From positions 46,061 to 110,060 of the forward strand of contig NZ_PYGC01000013.1 of NCBI RefSeq assembly GCF_003014495.1: a stretch of DNA of 64,000 nucleotides, written 5' to 3'. A model generated the notes under the pieces. That model did not search any database. It was not told where the DNA came from and saw nothing but the letters and a program-made list of their open reading frames with translations. The position numbers were made by a program, and so were the translations under genes. Each line of letters opens with the position of its first letter. Position 1 is the stretch's first letter. Of this stretch, positions 51,777 through 60,318 are shown in pieces. This DNA comes from Prolixibacter denitrificans. Lineage in GTDB: Bacteria; Bacteroidota; Bacteroidia; Bacteroidales; Prolixibacteraceae.

Positions 51777-53574
51777 AATCTGTGATTGCCAGGTGATAAC
51801 CTGAATTAAAAAAGATATAGTTATTTAAGAGGCGGAAATCCCATGGATTGGCATGATGATTAAGCTCTAACTTGACCACGTCATTGTCATAGTCGTACAC
51901 GAAAATCTTTTTTTGCGAATAGGAAACCAACAATAAATTGTTTGTCACGGGATCGAAATTGATGGGATTCGCCACAAACTGATTCAGATTACGAATGGTT
52001 TGCCCGGTCGAACAATCCATCACGTAAATACCATCCATTGCATTTACCAACAACTCATTGGGCTTTCGGGGATTAAAAAGACAACTGATATCATTCCCTG
52101 AATCTTCGTACTGCACAATTATTTGCTGGTTGTCGACCTCTTCGCAAATGTGCAACCCAAGATCATTACAAAAGGCTGCATAATGACCGTCAGAGGATAT
52201 GGCAAACCGGTAATACCTGTTTCCGCGGATAGAGCCCAAAGGTCCTGAATCAGAAATAATACTGTCGTTTTGAATATTCAACAAACAAAAACGGCCGTCA
52301 TAACCAACCAGGAAGATAGTATCGTTCAGGTTCTTCATTACCTGAATCGTTGCATTATCGCCCAATCCATTAGGAAGTTCCTCCAATACCTTCATATCGG
52401 AAGTACTAAACCGCATCCGTTTCTGGTTCACAATAGCATACAGGCTTTGATTATCTTTCGAGAATGTCAGTGTGGGATTATTATTATAGTCGTACGGAAA
52501 ATCATAGTTACCGGCAGTTTTTAAATTTTCATCCACTTCCCTGACAAACATGGGGTCTTTCAAAAAGTAGGAATGCATATCGGGCTTGTATAGCATATCG
52601 GTGAACTGCAGCCCATCTTCAGTTCCCAACGTATGCCTTTCATAAAGGTAATGAGTCGCTTTTCCCCAAATCGTTGATTTCAATGGTTCAAAATCAATCC
52701 GATGAAGAAGTGGCTCTCCAAGTCCGGTCGCCGGAATTGTATAGGAATTACCCGATGGCACCAGAACTTTTGAAATAGTATCTCCCAGGCTATAGTAGGT
52801 TTGACACTGAAATGGATTTGGCGTCCAGCTGATAGTCAGACTATCCAGGTTTTCGGCAAACTGAATATCGACAGGGTAATCATAAGTGTAGTTGACTACG
52901 GCTGTATGGATATCTCTGTTCAGATCATAAAACTCGGTTGTTAGTGTCACATTAATCTGCCCACCTACATATAAAGAGTCGATAAATGAAGTACTCTCGG
53001 AACTATAAAGCGCAACAGAATACCGGTCGTTGATACCTTTGTTATCGATCGACAACTTGTAGGCGTGGAAAAATGAGGAGTTAAACTTATCCCATGAGAA
53101 TTTGATAAACCCGTTTTCAATGGAGGAAGTTAGTTTCAGGTTCGGTGCCTTTGGATTTTCAAATACAACAACCCACTCTTTGGTAAATAGGAATCCTTCA
53201 TTCCCTGTTACATCAGCCAGGCTCCCTGTACCGGAAGTAGTATATACTTTCATCTCCATCGGATACATACCCTCATGAAAGCTGGCCGGATCAATATCTA
53301 TGTAGCCACTTGTTTTGTCGTAAACATGCTGCTCTTCGTTCAGCGTAATTATAACACCCACAATCGGCTGATTGTCCGAAACCAAATTGAAATTATAACG
53401 GGATTTCGTCCACACATGGAGTGTATCATCATTCAAATCGAGTGTGAGGTTTTGAACCTGCGGTGGAGTAGTGTTTTGATCGACTTCGACAAAATTCTCC
53501 CCTACCGGAGAATACGTACACGAGTAAATCAGTGGAATCAATCCAATGAGAATAGAAAATACAAGCTTTTTCAA
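51766..53574 (-). CDS. Lipoprotein with Ig/FN3-like and beta-propeller-like domains
   Basis: 602 aa with lipobox YSC. Residues about 30-290 look like Ig- or fibronectin III-like sandwiches (e.g. APNLKLTSSIENGFIKFSWDKF, DSLTISWTPNPF). Residues about 320-600 show repeated strands with terminal Asp/Asn turns (LSLYAIVNQKRMRFS, DGRFCLLNIQNDS, GIYVMDCSTGQTIRNL, KIFVYDYDNDVVKLEL), as in a seven-bladed propeller. A surface-exposed binding or adhesion role with the co-expressed barrel is plausible, not proven. Confidence 0.7.
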   Translation of the reverse strand: MKKLVFSILIGLIPLIYSCTYSPVGENFVEVDQNTTPPQVQNLTLDLNDDTLHVWTKSRYNFNLVSDNQPIVGVIITLNEEQHVYDKTSGYIDIDPASFHEGMYPMEMKVYTTSGTGSLADVTGNEGFLFTKEWVVVFENPKAPNLKLTSSIENGFIKFSWDKFNSSFFHAYKLSIDNKGINDRYSVALYSSESTSFIDSLYVGGQINVTLTTEFYDLNRDIHTAVVNYTYDYPVDIQFAENLDSLTISWTPNPFQCQTYYSLGDTISKVLVPSGNSYTIPATGLGEPLLHRIDFEPLKSTIWGKATHYLYERHTLGTEDGLQFTDMLYKPDMHSYFLKDPMFVREVDENLKTAGNYDFPYDYNNNPTLTFSKDNQSLYAIVNQKRMRFSTSDMKVLEELPNGLGDNATIQVMKNLNDTIFLVGYDGRFCLLNIQNDSIISDSGPLGSIRGNRYYRFAISSDGHYAAFCNDLGLHICEEVDNQQIIVQYEDSGNDISCLFNPRKPNELLVNAMDGIYVMDCSTGQTIRNLNQFVANPINFDPVTNNLLLVSYSQKKIFVYDYDNDVVKLELNHHANPWDFRLLNNYIFFNSGYHLAITDYVH

Positions 53575-53743
53575 TCTTTTGTTAGTTAGTTAACCAATCT
53601 GGTTTGTCTGTCTGCGTCACAAATGTAACATAAAACGCTATCAAGAAATCTGTTTTTTTATATGAATATTCTCATGATAGCAATAAAACAAACACACTTG
53701 TTCGGCACTATCTTTTTCCTTGAACAAAGAAACCTTCCATATT

Positions 53744-53773
53744 TTTGTTTTTATACCAATTGGTATATATTTG
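53744..53773 (+). promoter_or_regulatory. Promoter of the tetR-fabF unit
   Basis: TTTG (53744-53747), an 18-bp spacer and TATATTTG (53766-53773) match the consensus. The operator occupies the spacer and touches the -7 element. The leader before the ATG at 53782 is only a few bases. Confidence 0.82.
53752..53767. promoter_or_regulatory. TetR operator 1 (tetR-fabF unit)
   Basis: TATACCAATTGGTATA is a perfect 16-bp palindrome inside the tetR promoter and is repeated exactly at 54398-54413. Confidence 0.88.
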
Positions 53774-53781
53774 TAAGAGGT

Positions 53782-54372
53782 ATGAAGAAATCGGAAAGGA
53801 CAAAGCAGTTCATTATTGCGCAGACCGCTGCCATTTTCAACAAGAAAGGGTTTGCCGGTACGTCCATGGCCGATATTACCGGAGCAACGGGCCTCACCAA
53901 AGGAGCCATCTACGGAAACTTTGCCAACAAGGATGCAGTGGCACTGGCTGCTTTTGCTTTCAACTACGGACAGATACGAAAAACGGTTCATACCGGGCTG
54001 CAGCAGGCCAAAAATACGCGCGAGAAGCTGATGGCTTACGTTTCGTTTTACAAAGAGTACTACCCCACCATCTTTGAATGGGGAGGCTGCCCGATTTTGA
54101 ATGCTGCTTCCGATTCCGACGATGCCCACCCTGCACTTTTCGAAAAGGCAAGTTCGGCGCTGGAAAGCTGGCGTAACAATCTTATATCCATTATCGAGGA
54201 GGGTCTGGACAACGGGCAGGTAAAACCAGATGTCGAACCCGAAGCTTTCGCCGATGTATTCATATCGCTGGTGGAAGGAGGCATCTTGATTGCGAAAACG
54301 CTGGGCACCGAAAAGCCCTTACTATCGAACCTGGAACAGTTGAAAACACAGATAGAACAAATAGTAATCTGA
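53782..54372 (+). CDS. TetR/AcrR-family transcriptional regulator
   Basis: 196 aa from the ATG at 53782 (an upstream open frame would run through the operator). HTH: TSMADITGATGLTKGAIYGNFANKDAVALAAF (about residues 27-58). The C-terminal helical domain has a TetR_C-type layout (EGLDNGQVKPDVEPEAFADVFISLVEGGILIAKTLG). Two identical operators show control of itself and fabF. A lipid, acyl or xenobiotic ligand is a reasonable guess only. Confidence 0.92.
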   Translation: MKKSERTKQFIIAQTAAIFNKKGFAGTSMADITGATGLTKGAIYGNFANKDAVALAAFAFNYGQIRKTVHTGLQQAKNTREKLMAYVSFYKEYYPTIFEWGGCPILNAASDSDDAHPALFEKASSALESWRNNLISIIEEGLDNGQVKPDVEPEAFADVFISLVEGGILIAKTLGTEKPLLSNLEQLKTQIEQIVI

Positions 54373-54397
54373 ATAAATAAATTTTTTTAATCATGAA

Positions 54398-54413
54398 TAT
54401 ACCAATTGGTATA
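54398..54413. promoter_or_regulatory. TetR operator 2, before fabF
   Basis: TATACCAATTGGTATA, identical to the site at 53752-53767, 33 bp before the fabF ATG. Confidence 0.88.
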
Positions 54414-54445
54414 AACATATTAAAGAAACAAAAACCAATATCCTT

Positions 54446-55684
54446 ATGAAGAGAGTAGTTATTACCGGACTGGGAGCGGTAACCCCACTAGGCAATAATA
54501 TTCAGGACTTCTGGCAAAATGCCGTTGCCGGGAAAAGTGCGGCCGCCACCATCACCCGCTTCGACCCGACGAAATTTAAAACGCGGTTTGCCTGCGAAGT
54601 AAAGGATTTCAATCCGGCAGAATACCTCGAACGCAACGAAATCAAGCGCAGTGATCTTTTCACTCAATATGCATTGTACGCCGCCGCCCAGGCCATGGAA
54701 GATTCCGGTCTGGATTTATCGAAAATGGATCCGTTCGATGTCGGCGTTATCTGGGGGTCCGGACAAGGCGGAATGGGAACATTTGAAGAAGAGGTAACCA
54801 AGTATGTGCAGAATGGCTTTGAACCCCGTTTCAGTCCGTTCTTCGTGCCCAAACTGATCGTCAACATGGCATCGGGAATGATTTCGATGAAATACGGATT
54901 ACAGGGGATGAATTATACCACGGTCTCGGCGTGTGCTACTTCCAATACTTCCATCATGGATGCTTTCAATTACATCCGGATGGGAAAAGCCAAAGCATTC
55001 GTAACCGGTGGTTCAGAAGCACCGATTACTCCGGCATCGATGGGCGGATTCAGTGCCCTGAAGGCGATGTCGACCAACAACGATCATCCCGAAGCAGCCA
55101 GTCGTCCGTTCGATGTGGACCGCGACGGCTTTGTGATGGGCGAAGGAGCCGGTGCGTTGATTCTCGAAGAATACGAGCACGCCAAAGCACGCGGAGCTCA
55201 CATTTATGCCGAGATGGTCGGTGCAGCTATGACGGCCGACGCTTTCCATATGACCGCTACGCACCCGGAAGGAATCGGAGCCATAAAAGCGATGGAGCTG
55301 GCGCTGGAAGAGGCACAACTCAATCCCGATAAGGTGAATTACCTGAACGTGCACGCCACCTCCACACCGGTAGGTGACCCGAGTGAGGTAACAGCTGTAC
55401 AGAAGGTATTTGGCGAAAAACCGCTGTTAAACATCAGTGCGACCAAATCGATGACCGGACACTTGCTGGGAGCAGCCGGTGCAGCCGAGTCGATTTTGTG
55501 CATCAAAGCCATCACTGATAACATCGTACCGCCCACCATCAATACGGTGAACCTCGACCCGGCCATCCCGAAAGATGTACGCATCATTACCGGCGAAAGC
55601 ATCGATGCCCAGGTGGATGTCGCCATGACCAATAGCTTCGGCTTTGGCGGGCACAACGCAACGCTGATTTTCAAAAAAATCTGA
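54446..55684 (+). CDS. fabF: Beta-ketoacyl-ACP synthase II (FabF)
   Basis: 412 aa thiolase-fold enzyme with catalytic C163 (TVSACATSN), H303 (NVHATSTPVGD), K334 (SATKSMTGH) and H339. Full length for FabF. It condenses malonyl-ACP with acyl-ACP. Unusually it is under a dedicated TetR with two operators, and no acpP gene is next to it, so it is likely an inducible extra copy rather than the core fabF; other copies are outside the window. Confidence 0.93.
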   Translation: MKRVVITGLGAVTPLGNNIQDFWQNAVAGKSAAATITRFDPTKFKTRFACEVKDFNPAEYLERNEIKRSDLFTQYALYAAAQAMEDSGLDLSKMDPFDVGVIWGSGQGGMGTFEEEVTKYVQNGFEPRFSPFFVPKLIVNMASGMISMKYGLQGMNYTTVSACATSNTSIMDAFNYIRMGKAKAFVTGGSEAPITPASMGGFSALKAMSTNNDHPEAASRPFDVDRDGFVMGEGAGALILEEYEHAKARGAHIYAEMVGAAMTADAFHMTATHPEGIGAIKAMELALEEAQLNPDKVNYLNVHATSTPVGDPSEVTAVQKVFGEKPLLNISATKSMTGHLLGAAGAAESILCIKAITDNIVPPTINTVNLDPAIPKDVRIITGESIDAQVDVAMTNSFGFGGHNATLIFKKI

Positions 55685-55701
55685 TAATAATAAAACATTA
55701 G

Positions 55702-55746
55702 AAATGAGAGATGAACTTTACTCCCATTGTTCATTTCTCATTTTTT
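55702..55746 (+). terminator. Intrinsic terminator after fabF
   Basis: A 15-bp stem with one mismatch (55702-55716 with 55729-55743) and a 12-nt loop, then TTT. Because the left arm begins AAATGAGA, it also works in the other direction for the convergent regulator gene. Confidence 0.8.
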
Positions 55747-55765
55747 ATGAATAAAACAGAAACAA

Positions 55766-56752
55766 CTACCCTTCCGCCGGCACCACCATCTTATTATACC
55801 GGTTCCGGTACTCGACCGGTGTCAGGCCGGTTATCTTCCGGAAGGTATTTCGAAAAGCCTTGCTATCGGTATAACCTACTTCGAACATCACCTCGCCAAT
55901 ATTCTTTCGACTGGTTTCGAAGTTGCGTTTGGCTACTTCCATCTTCACCCGCTGAATGTATTCCAGCACCGAATTATTCGTGGCCCTTTTGAACCGCCGC
56001 TCAAAACTGCGCCGGCCGACCGATAGCTTATCAGCCAGCTCATCTACAGTTATCCGGCCGTCGATGTTCTGTTCAATATAATTCTGCGCTCTCCTGACCA
56101 AATCATCGTCGTGCTTTTTCTGTCCTTTGAACATGGCAAACGGCGACTGACTGTTCCGACCGATATCGATGGCAAAATACTTCGACGTGAGGATGGCCAT
56201 TTCCCTGCCGGCAAACTTCTCCACCAAATGAAGCAACAGGTTCCAGTACGAGTTAGCCCCGCCGCTGGAATAAATCCCGTTTTCCTCCGTCACAATCAAA
56301 CCATCCTGCACATCCACCATAGGAAACAACTCGCGAAACAATCCGGTGAAGCCCCAGTGAGTAGAGCATTTCTTTCCATTCAGCAATCCCGTAGAGGCCA
56401 GCAGGAAGGCTCCCACACACAGGGACGCCACCTCGGCCCCATCATTGTATTGATCGATAATCCAGGGTATCATTTCCCGATTGGCAGCTATCGCTTTTTC
56501 CATATCACCAAACAGGGCCGGAATAATGATCAAATCGGGTTGGCCGGCTTCTGGCAGCAACTTGTCAGGATGAACAGAGAAATGACCGTTTCCCAGTTGA
56601 ACTTCGCTCTTCACTCCTACCAACTCTACCTGGAACAGCGGTTCTTTTCCCGCTTCTTTATAGAACTGGTTCACCGCACTGAAACAATACTGCGGGTCGG
56701 CAATGGCCTGCAAAACGGAGCTTTCGGGAACAAGGATGGCTATTTTCTTCAT
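55766..56752 (-). CDS. GlxA-type AraC-family transcriptional regulator with DJ-1/PfpI domain
   Basis: 328 aa. Residues about 1-190 form a DJ-1/PfpI class I amidotransferase-like domain with the conserved Cys in VASLCVGAFLLAS. Residues about 220-320 are the AraC double HTH (ITVDELADKLSVGRRSFERRFKRAT and IGEVMFEVGYTDSKAFRNTFRKITGLTP). GlxA-type proteins usually activate divergent or nearby metabolic genes. It is divergent from the SRPBCC-VOC-DHFR-VOC cluster and probably regulates it. Confidence 0.92.
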   Translation of the reverse strand: MKKIAILVPESSVLQAIADPQYCFSAVNQFYKEAGKEPLFQVELVGVKSEVQLGNGHFSVHPDKLLPEAGQPDLIIIPALFGDMEKAIAANREMIPWIIDQYNDGAEVASLCVGAFLLASTGLLNGKKCSTHWGFTGLFRELFPMVDVQDGLIVTEENGIYSSGGANSYWNLLLHLVEKFAGREMAILTSKYFAIDIGRNSQSPFAMFKGQKKHDDDLVRRAQNYIEQNIDGRITVDELADKLSVGRRSFERRFKRATNNSVLEYIQRVKMEVAKRNFETSRKNIGEVMFEVGYTDSKAFRNTFRKITGLTPVEYRNRYNKMVVPAEG

Positions 56753-56928
56753 ATCAGTCTGTTTTGTGTATCCATGAAAAAGCTAACTGCGTATAACATC
56801 AAATATAAGACGTTCTTGTCGGAAATAGACTTTCATTTGTCGCTTTCGTACATCTCAGCTGCCGGTTGAACGCCGTAAGTTTGTACAAAGCGACAGGATG
56901 ATAACACAATAAACTAAATAATAACATC

Positions 56929-57369
56929 ATGGAAACAAAAGCAAAGACCATCATTACCGTTCAGGCCATCATCGACGCACCGGTTGACAAGGTGTGGGAT
57001 GCATGGACCAACCCAAAGCACATTGTTCAGTGGAACGCAGCATCGGATGACTGGCACACACCCAAAGCGGAGAACGATTTACGCCCGGGTGGAAGATTCA
57101 CCTCACGCATGGAAGCCAAAGACGGCAGCATCGGCTTCGATTTCGAAGGCGTATACGACGAGGTGAAAAATAACCAATTCATCTCTTACACCATGGAAGA
57201 CGGCAGGAAAGTAGAGGTATCCTTCGAATCCGGAGGTGGTGCGACCAGTGTCATTGAACGCTTCGAAGCAGAAAACACAAACACTATCGAACAGCAACAG
57301 TTTGGCTGGCAATCGATTCTTAATAATTTTAAGAAGTACGTGGAAGGAAATCACCCCTACCCGCGATGA
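56929..57369 (+). CDS. SRPBCC-family (AHSA1/START-like) protein
   Basis: 146 aa helix-grip fold of the AHSA1 type: ITVQAIIDAPVDKVWDAWTNPKHIVQW at the N-terminus, the DLRPGGRFTSRMEAKDGS loop, and the long C-terminal helix with QQFGWQSILNNFKKYVE. Binds hydrophobic ligands in a cavity; function undefined. First of four small plus-strand genes of the VOC/SRPBCC/DHFR-like type that recur together in Bacteroidota. Confidence 0.88.
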   Translation: METKAKTIITVQAIIDAPVDKVWDAWTNPKHIVQWNAASDDWHTPKAENDLRPGGRFTSRMEAKDGSIGFDFEGVYDEVKNNQFISYTMEDGRKVEVSFESGGGATSVIERFEAENTNTIEQQQFGWQSILNNFKKYVEGNHPYPR

Positions 57370-57483
57370 TTATCGGGGCCCTAAAGGGGACTTGAAACTG
57401 CCCTTCCAGATAATATTTCGAGGGATAAAACAAAAAGTAAAAAGCTTACAAAAGAGCCATTTTAACCAATAAAATTCATAGCC

Positions 57484-57927
57484 ATGTCAAAAGTGAGTAC
57501 ATACCTTAATTTTCTTCGGGATACGGAGAAAGCTTTCAATTTCTACAAAGAAATCTTCGCCACCGAGTTGACCGAACCCGGATTCATGCGTTACGGCGAC
57601 ATTCCCGTTCATGAAGGAATGATTCCTATTCCGGAAGATGAAAAGAACCTGATCATGCACGTGGAGCTACCGATTCTCGGTGGTCATGTGATAATGGGAA
57701 CCGATGTCCCTAAGTCCATGCAATCGCAGATAACCATGGGCAATAACGTATACATCATGCTGCAACCCGATACCCGCAAGGAAACCCGGAAGCTGTTCGA
57801 TGCCCTTTCTGAAGGCGGAATCATACGAGAGGAACTGCAGGATATGTTTTGGGGTGACTACTACGGCAGCTGCACCGATAAATTCGGCGTGCACTGGATG
57901 TTCGACTGTACAGAGAAAGCCAGCTAG
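57484..57927 (+). CDS. VOC-family (PhnB/glyoxalase-like) protein
   Basis: 147 aa with the beta-alpha-beta-beta-beta repeat of the vicinal-oxygen-chelate fold: VSTYLNFLRDTEKAFNFYKEIF, LIMHVELPILGGHVIMGTDV, and the C-terminal WGDYYGSCTDKFGVHWMFDC. PhnB-like members have no assigned reaction. It sits 6 bp before the DHFR-like gene. Confidence 0.87.
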   Translation: MSKVSTYLNFLRDTEKAFNFYKEIFATELTEPGFMRYGDIPVHEGMIPIPEDEKNLIMHVELPILGGHVIMGTDVPKSMQSQITMGNNVYIMLQPDTRKETRKLFDALSEGGIIREELQDMFWGDYYGSCTDKFGVHWMFDCTEKAS

Positions 57928-57933
57928 CGTATT

Positions 57934-58494
57934 ATGGGAAAACTGCACTCATTTCAGTTCATTACACTGAACGGATTTCTGAACGATCCCAACGGGGACA
58001 TCAGCTGGCACCGGCATGGCACCGAAGAAAACCAATTCGCCAACAACAGCATGCAGTCTGGCACTACCTTACTGTTTGGACGGAAAACCTACGAAATGAT
58101 GGCTTCCTACTGGCCTACACCTCTGGCCGCGGAAAACAGTCCGGAAGTAGCCCAAAAGATGAACATCGCCAAGAAGATCGTTTTTTCACGCACCCTGAAA
58201 CAGGCCGGATGGGAAAACACGTTGATAGCTAATGATGCCGTGGAGGAGATGAAACGGTTGAAGGAAACATCGGATGGCAACTTTACCTTGCTGGGGAGTG
58301 GCACCATCCTGACACTGTTTGCTGCAGCCGGCTTGATTGACCAGTACATGGTGATGATTGACCCGGTAGCCATCGGTGCCGGCTCAGCCGTTTTCGGTGG
58401 CATACCGCAACCACTGAACCTGGAACTCACCAACGTCCAATCCTTTAAAAGCGGTGTGGTATTGCTTAGCTACCGGCCGTTACAGGAAGTTTAA
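57934..58494 (+). CDS. Dihydrofolate reductase-family (RibD C-terminal-like) protein
   Basis: 186 aa with the DHFR/RibD fold: SFQFITLNGFLNDPNGDISWH, TLLFGRKTYEMMASYW, KKIVFSRTL, LLGSGTILTLFAAAGLIDQYMVMIDPVAIGAG. It lacks the exact catalytic set of true FolA, so it is an NADPH-dependent reductase of unknown substrate. Co-transcribed with the preceding VOC gene. Confidence 0.87.
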   Translation: MGKLHSFQFITLNGFLNDPNGDISWHRHGTEENQFANNSMQSGTTLLFGRKTYEMMASYWPTPLAAENSPEVAQKMNIAKKIVFSRTLKQAGWENTLIANDAVEEMKRLKETSDGNFTLLGSGTILTLFAAAGLIDQYMVMIDPVAIGAGSAVFGGIPQPLNLELTNVQSFKSGVVLLSYRPLQEV

Positions 58495-58511
58495 CCATCA
58501 ATAGAAAAACA

Positions 58512-58982
58512 ATGAAAGATCAGATAACACCCTGCCTCTGGTTCGACCACCAGGCAGAAGAGGCAGCCCGTTTTTATACTTCCGTTTTCCGGAATTCGAA
58601 GATTGACAACATCTCCTATTATGGAAGCGAAGGACAGGAAATACACGGACAAAAAGAGGGAACGGTCCTCACCGTCAATTTTCAAATCAACGGGCAAAAG
58701 TTCATGGCGCTGAATGGCGGGCCTGTCTTCCAAATCAGCGAGGCCGTTTCGTTTATGGTGAATTGTGATACCCAGGAAGAGATTGACTACTACTGGGAAA
58801 AGCTGTCGGATGTACCCGAAGCAGAGCAATGCGGCTGGCTGAAGGATAAATACGGCGTTTCGTGGCAAATCATTCCAACCGTCCTGGGCGAACTGATGAG
58901 CGATGCCGAACGCGCTCCCCGTGTAATGAAAGCGTTTCTGCAAATGAAGAAATTTGATATTGAGAAGCTGAAACAGGCGTAG
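58512..58982 (+). CDS. VOC-family (PhnB/3-demethylubiquinone-methyltransferase-like domain) protein
   Basis: 156 aa, MKDQITPCLWFDHQAEEAARFYTSVF at the N-terminus and the later WLKDKYGVSWQIIPTVLGELMSD, both hallmarks of the PhnB/3-dmu-9_3-mt subfamily. Putative metal residues differ from true glyoxalases. Last of the four small genes; 17 bp after the DHFR-like gene. Confidence 0.88.
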   Translation: MKDQITPCLWFDHQAEEAARFYTSVFRNSKIDNISYYGSEGQEIHGQKEGTVLTVNFQINGQKFMALNGGPVFQISEAVSFMVNCDTQEEIDYYWEKLSDVPEAEQCGWLKDKYGVSWQIIPTVLGELMSDAERAPRVMKAFLQMKKFDIEKLKQA

Positions 58983-59107
58983 CCCGGCTTCGCCCACCCC
59001 GGATTCAGATAGTGCAATGGATAAGCGGCGTACATTCTAACGCGGATGAGTGAACTTTCGTTGCTGCGCCGCACGTACAGGCATTAAACCAAGATTCTTT
59101 TATACCA

Positions 59108-59325
59108 GTCCTTTTACCTTGATGCAAAAGGACGAAAAGATCAAGTCAAAGTAATCCTTCCACCCGCGTCACTGTTTTTTCTTTCCTACCCACTACCCGG
59201 AATCCCCACCAAAAACCGCTCCCGCCTTCTCCTGCCCGGGCTATCCCGATGTACATCGGGAACGGGCCCGCACACTTTTCGCCTATCGGCGAAGATGGGG
59301 ATTATCACCGAACCGTTCTTAAAAC
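59108..59325 (+). repeat. Left arm of inverted repeat flanking the fur-ATPase pair
   Basis: 218 bp, non-coding, matching the reverse complement of 62601-62817 along its length with scattered differences and two short insertions. Shared landmarks: TCAAGTCAAAGTA, CCACCCGCGTCAC, CCGCTCCCGCCTTCTCC, CACACTTTTCGCCTATC and GGGGATTATCACCGA. Confidence 0.8.
59244..59261. repeat. Perfect 18-bp palindrome inside the left repeat arm
   Basis: TCCCGATGTACATCGGGA. The right arm lacks it at this site but has a near-identical one (TCCCGATGTATATCGGGA, 62771-62788) elsewhere, so these look like separately inserted units. Confidence 0.75.
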
Positions 59326-59342
59326 AATTAGTAATGAAAAAT

Positions 59343-59627
59343 GAACAATCGAAAGACCGTTCTATATCGTCTAAGGTTGAGCAAAGCGAAATCCCGACCG
59401 TGCGTCGGGGTCTAATGTCTATTGTCTTTTTTCCAACAACAGTAACCGCGAAGCTGAACAACAGAAACGACAATAACAATTAGTAATGAAAAATGAATAA
59501 TGAACAATCGAAAGACCATTCTATATCGTCTAAGGTTGAGCAAAGCGAAATCCCGACCGTGCGTCGGGGTCTAATGTCTATTGTCTTTTTTCCAACAACA
59601 GTAACCGCGAAGCTGAACAACAGAAAC
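59343..59627 (+). repeat. 126-bp tandem direct repeat, two copies
   Basis: 59343-59468 and 59502-59627 are identical apart from one base (ACCG versus ACCA), with a period of 159 bp. The repeat contains TTGAGCAAAGCGAAATCCCG and ends in the AACAACAGTAACC array. Near-identity suggests recent duplication. Confidence 0.9.
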
Positions 59628-59805
59628 CACAGAAACAAAAGTAACCATAGAAACGGCGAAGCCCAACCTGAAACTTGAAACCTGAAATCATTTAACGGTC
59701 TTCTTAACACATAACACTTAAAACTTCTCCCTCTTGAAACCTTTCCAAAATATTTCAGTTTATTTAGGTGTGGAAGAAAACAACGTCATAAAGGAACAAC
59801 ACCCC

Positions 59806-60216
59806 ATGCAGGAAACGCTCGATCAACGGTTGACAGAACGGAATATCAAACCCACAGCGGTGCGGTTGCTGGTATTGAAGGCGTTTATGGCACAGGAGGC
59901 GGCGATTGGCCTGGCGGATTTGGAGAACCGGTTCGACCATGCCGACAAGACCACCCTGTACCGTACCCTGAAAACCTTCGAAGAGCACAAGCTCATCCAC
60001 AGCATCGACGATGGTACCGGCGCCCTGAAATACGCTTTGTGCCAGGAAACCTGCGATTGTACCCCGGAAGATTTGCATGTCCATTTCCTCTGCACGGTCT
60101 GCAACAAAACATTCTGCCTGAACGACACACCCATCCCTCAAATTAACCTGCCGACCGATTTTAGCCTCGACAGCGTCAACATGGTGGTGAAAGGCCTCTG
60201 CTCCGACTGCCGATAA
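59806..60216 (+). CDS. Fur-family metal-responsive regulator
   Basis: 136 aa from the ATG at 59806 (the frame extends to 59734 but that part looks like leader). Winged helix with KTTLYRTLKTFEEHKLIH (48-65), sensor His in HVHF (91, 93), and structural zinc cysteines C96/C99 and C132/C135. Additional Cys in the CQETCDC loop (79-85). It precedes a zinc/cadmium-type ATPase and a Fur-type box lies between them, so it likely senses Zn or a similar metal (Zur-like) rather than iron. Confidence 0.88.
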   Translation: MQETLDQRLTERNIKPTAVRLLVLKAFMAQEAAIGLADLENRFDHADKTTLYRTLKTFEEHKLIHSIDDGTGALKYALCQETCDCTPEDLHVHFLCTVCNKTFCLNDTPIPQINLPTDFSLDSVNMVVKGLCSDCR

Positions 60217-60258
60217 ATCCCCTCATTTTCATTACACTTTACAATCGCTGTGCACTTT

Positions 60259-60273
60259 TGCAACCCGGTTGCA
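60259..60273. promoter_or_regulatory. Fur-family operator TGCAA-N5-TTGCA
   Basis: TGCAACCCGGTTGCA has perfect 7-bp arms with one central base, 45 bp before the ATPase ATG. TGCAA-N5-TTGCA is the form reported for Nur-type Fur proteins. Confidence 0.7.
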
Positions 60274-60286
60274 TAGGCTCCCGCCC

Positions 60287-60294
60287 TATCTTTG
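60287..60294 (+). promoter_or_regulatory. -7 element of the P-type ATPase gene
   Basis: TATCTTTG matches TAnnTTTG, 24 bp before the ATG; the Fur box lies 13 bp upstream, over the -33 region. Confidence 0.6.
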
Positions 60295-60318
60295 TGTCCA
60301 TAAGAAGAGGATACAACC

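Larger units (their letters stand above)
58983..59733. other. Intergenic repeat region left of the fur-ATPase pair
   Basis: About 750 bp without genes. It contains a segment similar to 46445-46520, the left arm of the large inverted repeat (59108-59325), two copies of a 126-bp direct repeat and AACAACAG-type arrays. Short open frames here read through the duplicated repeats. Confidence 0.65.

Noticed and set aside
56111..56869. 252-codon open frame on plus, opposite the GlxA/AraC regulator gene
   Set aside because: The minus-strand frame has both DJ-1 and AraC signatures; the plus frame has none and no start signal.
59343..59678. Repeated blocks considered as a CRISPR array
   Set aside because: Only two 126-bp copies with a 33-bp gap, no short regularly spaced repeats and no cas genes.
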